53,887 bases of DNA from Kroppenstedtia sanguinis (GCF_050433445.1 NZ_JBNPXF010000024.1:1-53887), one strand, 5' to 3'; numbered from the stretch's first letter, positions 15,593-24,566 are shown. Notes: generated from the sequence alone by a model not told the origin. A program made the numbers and translations.

Positions 15593-16939
15593 ATGTACAG
15601 ACGGATCGCCGCCGTGCTGTTCCCCGTTGCCGCACTGGCCTTGATCGGCACTGCTGTGTGGGGATACCAAGAAAATCAAGAAAAAAGTAGTCTGCTCATT
15701 AAAGCGGAGAACCAGTATCAAAGAGCTTTCCATGATCTCAACTTTCATGTGGACAAATTACAGGATGAATTGGGGAAGACACTGGCTCTCAATTCGCGAA
15801 AACAGTTGTCTAACTCTTTGACCAACGTATGGCGACTCAGTTTCGCCGCCCAAAACGATCTCGGCCAGCTTCCCTTGTCCATCATGCCTTTTGACAAAAC
15901 GGAATCTTTTCTAGCCCGTATCGGCAATTTCAGTTACGGGGTGGGAGTTCGGGATCTAGATAAAAAACCCCTGACAGATCGGGAGTATAATACCTTGCGG
16001 GATCTGTACAAGCGTTCCAACGCCATTCAAAAGGACTTGCAGAAAGTGCAGTCCCAGGTTCTGAGCAAAAACCTGCGCTGGATGGATGTGGAGCAGGCGA
16101 TGGCCTCTGAGGACAAGGTGATGAATAACACGATTATAGATGGTTTTAAAAAGGTAGATAAAATTTCAGAAGGATATACTGAGGTGGACTGGGGACCCTC
16201 CGTCAATAATCTGGAGGCAAAACAGCGAAAAAATCCGGTGAACCTGACCGGAAAAACGGTATCTCCTCAGGATGTGAAGGAAAAGATTGCCGATATTCTA
16301 GATCGACCGGACACCAAGGGGATTGAAGTGGTCTCCAACCGAAAAGGGGATGTAAAGACTTACAGTGCCCGATTGAAAAAACGGAACGGAAACGAAGTGA
16401 ATGCCGATGTAACTGCCAAAGGCGGACACGTTCTCTGGCTCAATTATGATCGCCAGGTGAACAAACGGAAATTGAGCCTGGAGCAGGCCCAGGGAGAGGC
16501 GATTCAGTTCTTGGAAGGCTTGGGGTATCCGGAGATGGAGACGATCTCCTTCGACGAAATGGGCAATATGGCTTCCTTCAGCTTCGTCAGAAAAGAAGGG
16601 AAGGTATTGATCTACCCTGAGACGGTTGTGATCAAAGTGGCTTTGGATAATGGGGAGATCATAGGATTTCAGGCAGAAAACTATGTGTATAATCATATTG
16701 AAAAACGAAATCTGAAACCCCGTCTTACCCAGGCCCAGGCTCGAAAATATGTCAGTCCCCGTATGAAGGTGAAGGAGTCCCATCCAGCAGTGATCTTCGG
16801 AGAGAATGGAAAAGAAGTGCTGTGTCACGAGTTTATGGGTCGGCTAGGAAAAAGTGAGTACCGCGTATTTATCAATGGGGATACGGGAGACGAAGAGATG
16901 GTTCAGAAGGTTAAAAAGGCCAATACGGAAGAACTTTGA
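15593..16939 (+). CDS. ypeB: Germination protein YpeB
   Basis: A 448-residue spore protein. A single N-terminal membrane segment (about residues 7-22) is followed by an extracytoplasmic region with an N-terminal helical part and C-terminal PepSY-like repeats, e.g. SLEQAQGEAIQFLEGLGY and LTQAQARKYVSPRM. In Bacillus YpeB and SleB stabilise each other in the spore inner membrane region and are needed for cortex lysis. ATG 15593 follows AATAAGGAGTG, which now sits at the end of the sleB pseudogene. The frame is intact throughout, which is odd given that its partner is destroyed here. Confidence 0.93.
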   Translation: MYRRIAAVLFPVAALALIGTAVWGYQENQEKSSLLIKAENQYQRAFHDLNFHVDKLQDELGKTLALNSRKQLSNSLTNVWRLSFAAQNDLGQLPLSIMPFDKTESFLARIGNFSYGVGVRDLDKKPLTDREYNTLRDLYKRSNAIQKDLQKVQSQVLSKNLRWMDVEQAMASEDKVMNNTIIDGFKKVDKISEGYTEVDWGPSVNNLEAKQRKNPVNLTGKTVSPQDVKEKIADILDRPDTKGIEVVSNRKGDVKTYSARLKKRNGNEVNADVTAKGGHVLWLNYDRQVNKRKLSLEQAQGEAIQFLEGLGYPEMETISFDEMGNMASFSFVRKEGKVLIYPETVVIKVALDNGEIIGFQAENYVYNHIEKRNLKPRLTQAQARKYVSPRMKVKESHPAVIFGENGKEVLCHEFMGRLGKSEYRVFINGDTGDEEMVQKVKKANTEEL

Positions 16940-16945
16940 AATTTC

Positions 16946-16978
16946 CTCAGGCCGGCTGATCAGCCGGCCTGAGATTTT
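16946..16978 (+). terminator. 28-bp perfect palindrome after ypeB
   Basis: CTCAGGCCGGCTGATC and its exact complement fill 16946-16973, followed by ATTTTG. The stem is very strong, but the T-run is short. Confidence 0.75.
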
Positions 16979-17010
16979 GACAAAATCGCCTGAAAAAAAG
17001 GTTTCAGTCG

Positions 17011-17039
17011 TTGCAAGCCGCGGTGGTTTATGATATCCT
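17011..17039 (+). promoter_or_regulatory. Candidate promoter of cmk
   Basis: TTGCAA (17011-17016), a 17-base spacer and TATCCT (17034-17039). This would give a leader of about 165 bases before cmk. Confidence 0.5.
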
Positions 17040-17161
17040 TATGAAGAATTCATACAAAGGAATACATAGCGAACTCTAGGGTTCATGGGTTGTCGCTGGC
17101 CAAGGTTTCCAAGGGGAAATCATCATCCAACTCGAGATGAATCAAATACCGTTCATCCGCT

Positions 17162-17191
17162 GAGCAGAGCCATGCCCTGCTCTTTATGTTT
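17162..17191 (+). terminator. Possible attenuator hairpin in the cmk leader
   Basis: GAGCAG (17162-17167) pairs with CTGCTC (17177-17182), followed by TTTATGTTTTTG and, within ten bases, the cmk ribosome binding site CAGGAGG. A terminator-like hairpin between promoter and gene suggests transcription attenuation; no ligand-binding fold is recognised. Confidence 0.5.
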
Positions 17192-17208
17192 TTGTCAGGA
17201 GGTCTGGC

Positions 17209-17889
17209 ATGAGTCGTTTATCTGTAGCGATCGATGGTCCCGCCGGTGCAGGTAAGAGCACTGTGGCACGAAGGGTGGCGGCGGAGCTCGGGTTAACCTA
17301 TGTGGATACCGGCGCTATGTACCGAGCGATCACTTGGAAAATATTGAGAGATAATGAAAATCCAGAAGATGAAATTTTGGCCTCCCGACTGGCCCGGGAC
17401 ACGGACTTGCGACTGACAGCCGGAAAGGGTGGAGTCGATGTTTGGGTGGATGGGGAAAAGGTGACGGAGGCGATTCGGACTCCCGAAGTCACATCCCAAG
17501 TCTCCCGGATTGCCGGCCACGTGGGGGTTCGAAAGGGATTGACCGATAAACAGCGGGCGATGGCCCGTCAAGGAGGGGTGGTGATGGATGGCCGGGATAT
17601 CGGTACGCAAGTGATGCCAGATGCCGATGTAAAGGTTTTCTTGACTGCCTCCATTGAAGAACGGGCCCAGCGTCGCTACCAGGAGTTGATGCAAAAGGGG
17701 TTTGAAGTTGACCCTGAACAGCTCAGGGAAGAGATTCGGAACCGGGACGAGAAGGACCGAAACCGGGAACATTCGCCTTTGCGACCGGCTGAGGATGCGG
17801 TCCACTTGGACACTACAGGGCTGTCGATCGATGAAGTCGTCCAATCCATCCTCACCCTTTGTCAATCCCGGGTGAGCGGCGGTGAGTGA
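17209..17889 (+). CDS. cmk: Cytidylate kinase
   Basis: A 226-residue P-loop kinase that phosphorylates CMP and dCMP to the diphosphates. The Walker A motif IDGPAGAGKST lies at residues 6-16, DTGAMYRAIT follows, and DGRDIGTQVMPDA near residue 131 is the CMP-binding region. Length is normal (about 224). ATG 17209 follows AGGAGGTC. The plsC gene starts inside its last codons, and rpsA follows, as in Bacillus. Confidence 0.95.
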   Translation: MSRLSVAIDGPAGAGKSTVARRVAAELGLTYVDTGAMYRAITWKILRDNENPEDEILASRLARDTDLRLTAGKGGVDVWVDGEKVTEAIRTPEVTSQVSRIAGHVGVRKGLTDKQRAMARQGGVVMDGRDIGTQVMPDADVKVFLTASIEERAQRRYQELMQKGFEVDPEQLREEIRNRDEKDRNREHSPLRPAEDAVHLDTTGLSIDEVVQSILTLCQSRVSGGE

Positions 17890-18490
17890 GTTGCTGTATA
17901 AATTCTTCCGGGGGTTTTTTCGCCTCTTTTTTGCAGTTTTCTATCGCTGGGAAGTTCGCGGTCTGGAGCATGTCCCGGATCAAGGAGGGGTGGTGGTCTG
18001 TTGCAACCATATCAGCAATCTGGATCCGCCCCTCGTCGGTTCGGCCATGCGTCGTCCGGTCCGGTTCATGGCTAAAGAAGAGTTATTTCGAGTTCCCGTT
18101 CTTTCCTTTCTGATCCGGAACTTCGGGGCTTTTCCGGTGCAACGTGATACCGCAGACAAAAGGGCGGTAAAGAAAGCTTTGTCGATTTTGAAACAAGGGG
18201 GAGTTGTGGGGGTATTTCCCGAAGGGACTCGTTCCAAGACAGGGGAACTCGGGGAAGCCCACGCCGGAGCTTCATTCATCGCTTTAAAAGGAGAAGGGCA
18301 AGTGGTTCCGGCAGCGATTATCGGCCCGTATCGGCTGTTCCGAAAGGTGACGATCGTTTTCGGTCCACCCTTGGATCTGAGTGAGTACCAGGGACAAAAA
18401 CGGACATCAGGATCCTTGAAAGAAGTAACCCATCGGATCATGGGAGAGATTGATTCTCTCCTCAAAGAAAACCGCCGGGAGCGGCCGTAA
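17882..18490 (+). CDS. plsC: 1-acyl-sn-glycerol-3-phosphate acyltransferase
   Basis: A 202-residue membrane-associated acyltransferase that makes phosphatidic acid from lysophosphatidic acid. It shows the catalytic NHISNLDPP (the HX4D-type motif) near residues 41-49 and the glycerol-phosphate-binding FPEGTRSKTG near 113. A hydrophobic N-terminus anchors it. GTG 17882 overlaps the cmk stop by eight bases, implying translational coupling; the ribosome binding site is weak. Together with plsY and gpsA downstream it groups phospholipid synthesis steps in this cluster. Confidence 0.9.
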   Translation: MSELLYKFFRGFFRLFFAVFYRWEVRGLEHVPDQGGVVVCCNHISNLDPPLVGSAMRRPVRFMAKEELFRVPVLSFLIRNFGAFPVQRDTADKRAVKKALSILKQGGVVGVFPEGTRSKTGELGEAHAGASFIALKGEGQVVPAAIIGPYRLFRKVTIVFGPPLDLSEYQGQKRTSGSLKEVTHRIMGEIDSLLKENRRERP

Positions 18491-18598
18491 AGGTGTTATT
18501 GGTTTTACCTGATTTCCATAGCCCTCTTTGTAAGGGGCAGAGACACTAGATCGGAATCGATGTGGTGGTCTCCCCCGGAATCAATCAATCACAGGATT

Positions 18599-18659
18599 AA
18601 TGAAATTAAGGGGCTGGTTTTCTTAATTTCATTGTTCATCTCTCCGCTTCCGGAGAGAT
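18599..18659 (+). promoter_or_regulatory. Two tandem hairpins in the rpsA leader
   Basis: AATGAAATTAA (18599-18609) pairs perfectly with TTAATTTCATT (18623-18633). ATCTCTCCG (18638-18646) pairs with CGGAGAGAT (18651-18659). They stand about 45 bases before the rpsA start. Neither has a clear terminator T-run; a role in S1 autoregulation or mRNA stability is inference. Confidence 0.5.
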
Positions 18660-18705
18660 CATAAATCAGGTTATTTATTGGCAGGTAAATGAGGAGGTTG
18701 TCGTC

Positions 18706-19854
18706 ATGGTGGAAGAAATGAAATCAGAAATGGCAGAGGTGGCTCCGTTGAACCGCGGAGATATCGTCAAAGGGAAAGTAACCAAGGTAGAAGATCATCA
18801 GGTGCTGGTGGATGTCAACTATAAGTTTGACGGTGTGATCCCGATTTCGGAATTGTCCAGTCTGCATGTGGATAAAGCTTCCGACGTCCTATCTGAAGGG
18901 GACGAGGTGGAAGTGAAGGTGATCCGGATCAATGATGAGGAAGACAAGCTGGTTCTTTCCAAAAAAGCGGTGGATTCGGATCGTGCCTGGGAAGAATTAC
19001 AACAAAAATTTGAGAGCGGCGAAACGCTGGAAGCGGAAGTTGCCGATGTGGTCAAAGGCGGTTTGGTCGTAGATCTCGGAGTTCGCGGATTTATTCCCGC
19101 CTCCTTGGTGGAGCGCCACTACGTCGAAGATTTTTCCGATTATAAGGGACGCAAGCTATCTCTCAAAGTGATCGAAATCGATCCGGCTAAGAACAAGTTG
19201 ATTCTTTCCCGCAAGGCGGTTCTGGATGAAGAGGCCGACCAGCGGAAACAAGAAACCTTGGCCAGTCTGCAACCGGGGCAAGTGATGGAAGGGACCGTTC
19301 AACGTTTGACCGACTTCGGTGCCTTCGTGGATATCGGAGGTGTTGACGGGCTGGTCCACGTTTCCGAGCTGGCATGGAACCGGGTGGAACATCCTTCTGA
19401 AGTGCTTTCCGAAGGGGATCAGGTTCAGGTGAAAGTTCTCAAAGTGGATCAAGATAACGAACGCATCAGCCTCAGCATCAAAGAGACCCAGCCAGGTCCC
19501 TGGGAGAAAGTGTCTGAAGAGATTCAGACTGGGGACATCGTGACAGGTACAGTGAAGCGGCTAGTCTCCTTCGGTGCTTTTGTGGAAGTATACCAGGGAG
19601 TGGAGGGGCTGGTTCATATTTCCCAGATTTCCCGCCGCCATATCGCAACTCCTTCTGAGGAGTTGGAGGAAGGACAGGAAGTCCGAGTAAAAGTGCTGGA
19701 TATGCAACCGGAACAAAAACGAATCAGCCTCAGCATCAAAGAGGTGGAACAGGAAGAAACCCGCGAGGAACTAAAAAATCTGGATCGTAATAACAGCGGG
19801 ATGAACGTGACCTTGGGTGACGTTTTCGGTGATCAACTCCGCCGCTTGAAATAA
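18706..19854 (+). CDS. rpsA: 30S ribosomal protein S1 homolog (four S1 domains)
   Basis: A 382-residue RNA-binding protein with four S1 repeats beginning near residues 16, 101, 186 and 271, e.g. GDIVKGKVTKVEDHQVLV, GQVMEGTVQRLTDFGAFVDI and GDIVTGTVKRLVSFGAFVEV. It is the YpfD type of low-GC Gram-positives, shorter than the six-repeat S1 of E. coli. ATG 18706 follows ATGAGGAGG. It has its own leader with two hairpins and ends in a strong terminator. In Bacillus YpfD is not strictly essential and its ribosome association is debated. Confidence 0.93.
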   Translation: MVEEMKSEMAEVAPLNRGDIVKGKVTKVEDHQVLVDVNYKFDGVIPISELSSLHVDKASDVLSEGDEVEVKVIRINDEEDKLVLSKKAVDSDRAWEELQQKFESGETLEAEVADVVKGGLVVDLGVRGFIPASLVERHYVEDFSDYKGRKLSLKVIEIDPAKNKLILSRKAVLDEEADQRKQETLASLQPGQVMEGTVQRLTDFGAFVDIGGVDGLVHVSELAWNRVEHPSEVLSEGDQVQVKVLKVDQDNERISLSIKETQPGPWEKVSEEIQTGDIVTGTVKRLVSFGAFVEVYQGVEGLVHISQISRRHIATPSEELEEGQEVRVKVLDMQPEQKRISLSIKEVEQEETREELKNLDRNNSGMNVTLGDVFGDQLRRLK

Positions 19855-19860
19855 TTACAA

Positions 19861-19890
19861 AAGCCTCCGGCCAAGTCCGGAGGCTTTTTT
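19861..19890 (+). terminator. Terminator of rpsA
   Basis: AAGCCTCCGG and CCGGAGGCTT form a 10-bp stem followed by TTTT. Confidence 0.93.
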
Positions 19891-19951
19891 GCTGAAGGGA
19901 GAAGAAAACAGACATACTACGGGGAAACGGGTTTATTCGGAGGAGTTGTTC

Positions 19952-20566
19952 GTGGTTGACGGTACATTTGCATTGCTATTGTCCATTTCGATAGCGGTAT
20001 GGATCCAGACAGGATGGTTTTCGGGGTTGGAGCAGGAGTTGAAATGGAGCAGGCAGGGGCTGGTCTTGGGATTGTTAGCAGCAACCGCATTGTTGCGGGT
20101 GGAGGTTCCCATCGGGGAAGCTGTGAAAATTCAGGGCGGGATGTTACTGTTGTTGCTCTTTCTGATCCGATTGATCAAAATCAAGCGGGTTCAGTTGATC
20201 CATTTGTTTCCTGCTATTTTCCTAGCCGCTTCCATTCTGTTTTTTCTTCGTGAATTGTACTGGTGGGGTCCGGCCTTCAATGAAAACGGGTTTCGGATCT
20301 TAGGTGTCGGGGCTGCTACCGGCATGGCACTTCTCACCTTCCGTCAGCTCCATCTCCGCTTGATCGTGGCTGCGGGGGGATTATGGTTGGCCGAGTGGAT
20401 GTCCTTAATTCTGCACCGGAAGGAATTGAACCCAGCTGTTTTTGGTATGCCGTCAACTTTGGACGTTTTTTGGTTTACTTGGACTGCCCTTCTGATCTTG
20501 CATTATGTTACCCGTGATATGTCAGCTAGGATTCGCCAACTTGTCAAAAGGCCCCGCGGAGGTTAA
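19952..20566 (+). CDS. yphA: YphA-like multi-pass membrane protein
   Basis: A 204-residue hydrophobic protein with about six membrane segments and short charged loops (LIRLIKIKRVQL, RDMSARIRQLVKRPRGG). GTG 19952 follows TCGGAGGAG; the longer frame would begin inside the rpsA terminator. Position between rpsA and der and a length near 199 match B. subtilis YphA, a protein of unknown role; sequence likeness was not tested. The neighbouring seaA (yphB) of Bacillus is absent. Confidence 0.68.
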   Translation: MVDGTFALLLSISIAVWIQTGWFSGLEQELKWSRQGLVLGLLAATALLRVEVPIGEAVKIQGGMLLLLLFLIRLIKIKRVQLIHLFPAIFLAASILFFLRELYWWGPAFNENGFRILGVGAATGMALLTFRQLHLRLIVAAGGLWLAEWMSLILHRKELNPAVFGMPSTLDVFWFTWTALLILHYVTRDMSARIRQLVKRPRGG

Positions 20567-20802
20567 ATGAAAATATCCCATCGGCTGAAGGGGAGGGAGC
20601 ATCTCCTGTAGAAACCTTGTAAACTAGCCCAGGCTGAGTTTGTCGGGATGGAGATAACCCCCAACCCTTCCTTGTTGACACCCTTGTCGTGGTGTGGGCG
20701 AAAAAAGTCCTTCTGTGGTAAAATCATACTGGTTGGATCCGCCTGGAACGAGTCATATGTGTGGAGGATCTGGTGGAATACGGAGGAGAGGAATTCGGAC
20801 AA

Positions 20803-22125
20803 ATGAGTTTGCCAGTCGTGGCCATCGTAGGCCGTCCCAATGTGGGAAAGTCAACATTGTTCAACCGGATCGCCGGAGAACGGATTGCGATTGTGGAGGA
20901 TAAACCAGGGATCACCCGGGATCGGATTTATACCCGTGGGGATTGGTCGGGACGTGATTTTCACGTGATCGACACCGGGGGGTTGGAGTTTGGAAAACAA
21001 GATGAGGTGGTGGAACATATTCGCCAGCAGGCTGAATTGGCCATCGAAGAGGCGGATGTGATTCTGTTTATGGTGGATGGGCACGATGGGGTGACCGCCA
21101 CTGATGAAGAGGTGTCCCGGATTTTACATCGTTCCAACAAACCGGTGGTTCTGGGCGTCAACAAACTGGATGATGTCAAACACCATGAAAACGTATATGA
21201 ATTTTATCAGCTCGGTTTTGATGAACCGATCGGGATCTCTTCACTACACGGATCAGGAACCGGGGATTTGTTGGATGCGGTGGTGAATCGTTTACCGGAG
21301 CGGGAAGAAGAGGAGTATGACAGTGATACGATCCGAGTCTCCATGATTGGCCGTCCCAATGTAGGGAAATCCTCTCTGGTCAATCGGATTCTCGGAGAGG
21401 AGCGGGTGATCGTAAGTTCTGTGGCAGGGACCACCCGGGATGCCGTCGATACGCCTTTCGCCCATGAAGGGCAGGATTATGTCATTATTGACACGGCAGG
21501 GATGCGAAAGCGGGGCAAGGTATACGAGACTACAGAAAAATACAGTGTTCTGAGAGCTTTGAGAGCGATTGAACGCTCCGATGTGGTCTTAATCCTGTTA
21601 GACGGGACCGAAGGGGTGACTGAACAGGATAAGCGCGTGGCTGGGATCGCTCACGATGCGGGAAGAGGGGCTGTTTTTGTTGTAAACAAATGGGATGCGG
21701 TGGATAAGGATGATCGAACGATGAATCGGATGATCCGAGAGATTCGTCAGGAATTTGCTTTTATGGATTATGCTCCGATCCTGTTCGCTTCAGCAAAAAC
21801 CGGTCAACGGGTGACGAAAATCCTGCCGGTGGTAAAAGAAGTGGCGGAGCAGCATGCCTTGCGCGTTTCCACATCCGTTCTCAATCAAGTTTTGCAAGAT
21901 GCGGTGATGTCGACTCCACCCCCCACAGTGAACGGAAAGCGGACCCGGATCTATTACGGAACACAGGTTTCTGTAAAGCCACCGGTTTTTGTGCTGTTTG
22001 TCAACGATCCGGAACGGGTTCACTTTACTTATCAACGCTATTTGGGAAACCAGTTGCGCGAGGCTTTTGGTTTTATTGGGACCCCGATCCGGATTCTGCT
22101 GCGCAAAAAGAACAAGGAGAGATAA
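20803..22125 (+). CDS. der: Ribosome biogenesis GTPase Der (EngA)
   Basis: A 440-residue essential GTPase with two tandem G domains and a C-terminal KH-like domain, acting in 50S subunit assembly. G1 motifs are GRPNVGKST near residue 10 and GRPNVGKSS near 182; G3 motifs are DTGG and DTAGM; G4 motifs are NKLD and NKWD. The start is ATG 20803 (MSLPVVAIVG) behind GGAGAGGAA, matching family length (436); an upstream GTG would add 14 unsupported residues. Probably co-transcribed with plsY, which starts 20 bases after its stop. Confidence 0.95.
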   Translation: MSLPVVAIVGRPNVGKSTLFNRIAGERIAIVEDKPGITRDRIYTRGDWSGRDFHVIDTGGLEFGKQDEVVEHIRQQAELAIEEADVILFMVDGHDGVTATDEEVSRILHRSNKPVVLGVNKLDDVKHHENVYEFYQLGFDEPIGISSLHGSGTGDLLDAVVNRLPEREEEEYDSDTIRVSMIGRPNVGKSSLVNRILGEERVIVSSVAGTTRDAVDTPFAHEGQDYVIIDTAGMRKRGKVYETTEKYSVLRALRAIERSDVVLILLDGTEGVTEQDKRVAGIAHDAGRGAVFVVNKWDAVDKDDRTMNRMIREIRQEFAFMDYAPILFASAKTGQRVTKILPVVKEVAEQHALRVSTSVLNQVLQDAVMSTPPPTVNGKRTRIYYGTQVSVKPPVFVLFVNDPERVHFTYQRYLGNQLREAFGFIGTPIRILLRKKNKER

Positions 22126-22144
22126 ATACGAGAGGAGGAAAAGG

Positions 22145-22750
22145 ATGGGGACATCTATATGGGTTTTGCTTGTCTCATATTTAATCGGTTCGATCAGTTT
22201 CAGCTATTGGATCACCCGTTTTATGAAGGGGGTCGACATCCGACGGCATGGCAGTGGTAATGCCGGTGCGACCAATATGTTACGGGTGGTAGGTAAAGGG
22301 CCTGCTATTGCCGTTTTTGTCCTAGACGCTTTAAAAGGAATGGCTGCGGTGCAACTGGCTGCAACCGTGTCTGGTGATGCGACGTTAATGATGGCGGCAG
22401 GGGTGGCTGCGATTATCGGGCATAATTGGCCTGTCTTTCTCGGTTTTCGGGGAGGGAAAGGGATTGCGACCACGATCGGTGTCACAGCTCTGCTCACTTT
22501 GGCAGCAGCTTTGATCACGGGTGTGGTAGCCATTATTGTTATCCTTCTTACCCGCTATGTATCCCTCGGCTCTTTGGTTTTTGCTGCTGGTTTGCCTTTG
22601 ATGATCGCTTTTTTGGATTATCCCACTTCCTATGTGTATCTTAGCCTGGTGATTACTCTGATGGCTTTTATCCGACATAGCACCAATATCAGACGTCTTT
22701 TCAAAGGAACGGAGAGTAAACTGGGGTCAACCAAAGAACAACGGAGTTAG
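22145..22750 (+). CDS. plsY: Glycerol-3-phosphate acyltransferase PlsY
   Basis: A 201-residue integral membrane enzyme that transfers acyl groups from acyl-phosphate to glycerol 3-phosphate. Family motifs are visible: YLIGSISFSYWI, GSGNAGATNMLR near residue 37, GHNWPVFLGFRGGKG near residue 97 and FIRHSTNIRRLFKG at the C-terminus. About five to six membrane segments. ATG 22145 follows AGAGGAGG. It sits between der and gpsA, the next phospholipid precursor enzyme, whose gene starts 19 bases after its stop. Confidence 0.94.
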   Translation: MGTSIWVLLVSYLIGSISFSYWITRFMKGVDIRRHGSGNAGATNMLRVVGKGPAIAVFVLDALKGMAAVQLAATVSGDATLMMAAGVAAIIGHNWPVFLGFRGGKGIATTIGVTALLTLAAALITGVVAIIVILLTRYVSLGSLVFAAGLPLMIAFLDYPTSYVYLSLVITLMAFIRHSTNIRRLFKGTESKLGSTKEQRS

Positions 22751-22768
22751 AGCGGAGGGAAGGGCTTT

Positions 22769-23809
22769 ATGGCGAAAAGGAGTGCGGCTGTACTGGGTGC
22801 AGGCAGTTGGGGGACTGTTCTCGCTTCGGTATTGGTTGATAATGGTCTCGATGTGAAGCTGTGGGCTCGCAGAAGGGAGTTGGCCGAAGAGATCACCCAG
22901 GATCACTGCAACAGCTGGTATCTGCCGGATATCCGGTTGCCGGAGACGCTTCAGGCCACGGATTCTTTGGAGGAGGCGGTGGCCGGAAAGGATCTGGTGC
23001 TGATGGGAGTCCCCTCCCAATCGATGAGGGAGGTGGCCCGGAACCTGGCTCCTCGGTTGGGAAAAGGTACTCTGGTGCTACATGCGGCCAAGGGGTTTGA
23101 ACTGGGTTCGCTGAAGCGCATGTCGGTGGTGTTGGAGGAGGAGTTGCCCATGGCCGCGGAACGGATTGGAGTATTATCCGGTCCGAGTCACGCAGAGGAG
23201 GTGATCCGGAAATCTCCAACGACTGTGGTGGTGGCATCCAAACATCCTTCCGTTGCGGAAGAGGCGCAGGGATTATTGATCAACTCTTATCTGCGGGTCT
23301 ACACCCATCCCGATGTGATTGGAACAGAGGTGGGTGGCTCCTTGAAAAATATCATCGCTTTGGGTTCGGGAATTTCTGATGGGCTGAATTTTGGGGATAA
23401 TGCCAAAGCGGCGTTGATCACCCGTGGACTGGCGGAAATGGCACGCCTGGGTATGGCGATGGGAGCCAAACCGATCACCTTTGCTGGATTGTCAGGGGTG
23501 GGTGATTTGGTGGTCACCTGCACGAGCCGTCACAGCCGAAACTGGCGGGCAGGTTATCTGCTCAGCCAAGGCCTGGCGCTGGAAGAGGTACTCCAACAGA
23601 TGGGGATGGTGGTGGAAGGGATTAAAACCACCCAGGTGGCCCAGGAGCTTGCTGCAAAATACCAAGTGGAGATGCCGATTACGCAGGAACTTTATGCGGT
23701 CCTCTTTGAAGGCAAATCCCCCCGTAAGGCAGTGGAAGATTTGATGGCTCGCGGAAAGACGGATGAGATGGAAGAGATGATACAGGGTTCGCCAGGCCCG
23801 ACCGCCTAA
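22769..23809 (+). CDS. gpsA: Glycerol-3-phosphate dehydrogenase [NAD(P)+]
   Basis: A 346-residue cytosolic enzyme making sn-glycerol 3-phosphate for phospholipids; its product is the PlsY substrate. It shows VLGAGSWGTVLA near residues 8-19, SGPSHAEEV near 137, the catalytic lysine region GGSLKNIIALGSGISDGL near 190 and FAGLSGVGDLVVTC near 240. ATG 22769 follows GCGGAGGGAAGG. Follows plsY closely and ends upstream of a bidirectional terminator. Confidence 0.95.
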   Translation: MAKRSAAVLGAGSWGTVLASVLVDNGLDVKLWARRRELAEEITQDHCNSWYLPDIRLPETLQATDSLEEAVAGKDLVLMGVPSQSMREVARNLAPRLGKGTLVLHAAKGFELGSLKRMSVVLEEELPMAAERIGVLSGPSHAEEVIRKSPTTVVVASKHPSVAEEAQGLLINSYLRVYTHPDVIGTEVGGSLKNIIALGSGISDGLNFGDNAKAALITRGLAEMARLGMAMGAKPITFAGLSGVGDLVVTCTSRHSRNWRAGYLLSQGLALEEVLQQMGMVVEGIKTTQVAQELAAKYQVEMPITQELYAVLFEGKSPRKAVEDLMARGKTDEMEEMIQGSPGPTA

Positions 23810-23944
23810 TGTATCCGGGACTCGTTGCAAAGTGTCACATTCTTACATACGTTGTAATACATCCGGTTTGGCTGTTGTGCAAGAATAGAGGCTCTTGCTA
23901 GGGGGAATAGGGACCAGGGGATGCTTGGGCGACCAAACCGGAAA

Positions 23945-23977
23945 AACAGGGGTGCGCCCACAGGCGTCACCCCTGTT
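23945..23977. terminator. Bidirectional terminator after gpsA
   Basis: AACAGGGGTG (23945-23954) and CACCCCTGTT (23968-23977) form a perfect stem with A-runs on the left. Its right arm overlaps the last codons of the minus-strand gene ending at 23967. Confidence 0.85.
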
Positions 23978-24485
23978 TCCGTTTGCGGGGTGTTCCCTTC
24001 TCTCTGGGGCCCGCCTGTATCAAGTCGGACATCAACTGTCTAACAAAGGGAAGTTGAAGGATTTTGAGTAGCTGGGTGAAATCGAAATTCTGGAATGGAT
24101 GAGATGAGGTGTCGACAGAATCCGTATCTCCATCTGGTGGGGGGAGGTTGAGACGTGGAATTTCTTCTTCGTCCTCCTCCTGTCGTCTCGGTTGTACCAG
24201 GCGTAAGGGAGGCCGTCCTCGGTGGGGTTGTTTTTGATTTGCAAATTGGGTGGCCATTTCAAACATCTGATAAGCGTTATCCATGATCTTCTCCATCCGT
24301 TGCAAGGATTCGCTGAAGTCTTTTAGGGTGGTTCGGAAAGTATAAAACCCGTTGATCCATTTGCTCAGGCTGTCTGAGACGGCATCTGACTGGGGTTCCC
24401 GGGGGGGAAGACGTTTTTGTGGCCGAGGTCGGCGACGCTGGGGAGGTCTGTAAGGCCGGTTGGTGCGCGTGGCTTTTTTTGGCAT
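23967..24485 (-). CDS. Basic, proline/arginine-rich protein of unknown function
   Basis: A 172-residue protein. The N-terminal 32 residues are rich in Arg, Pro and Lys, residues 38-85 look helical and could form a coiled coil (SESLQRMEKIMDNAYQMFEM), an acidic Glu/Asp stretch follows near 103-110, and the tail is basic (RKRKQG). There is no membrane segment or signal peptide. ATG 24485 follows GTGGAGGAG. It lies opposite to its neighbours between gpsA and the yphE/yphF homologs. I recognise no family; the composition resembles small coat-associated or nucleic-acid-binding proteins of spore formers, which is only a guess. Confidence 0.68.
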   Translation of the reverse strand: MPKKATRTNRPYRPPQRRRPRPQKRLPPREPQSDAVSDSLSKWINGFYTFRTTLKDFSESLQRMEKIMDNAYQMFEMATQFANQKQPHRGRPPLRLVQPRRQEEDEEEIPRLNLPPPDGDTDSVDTSSHPFQNFDFTQLLKILQLPFVRQLMSDLIQAGPREKGTPRKRKQG

Positions 24486-24566
24486 GGAAGATCTCCTCCA
24501 CTTCGGGCTTTTGTCTCTCTATCCTATGCCAATGTCCAGGAAGGGATTGGACGGAAGCCCGGTAGA

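Noticed and set aside
17084..17254. 56-codon frame in the cmk leader
   Set aside because: No ribosome binding site and it runs into cmk in another frame; base use looks random.
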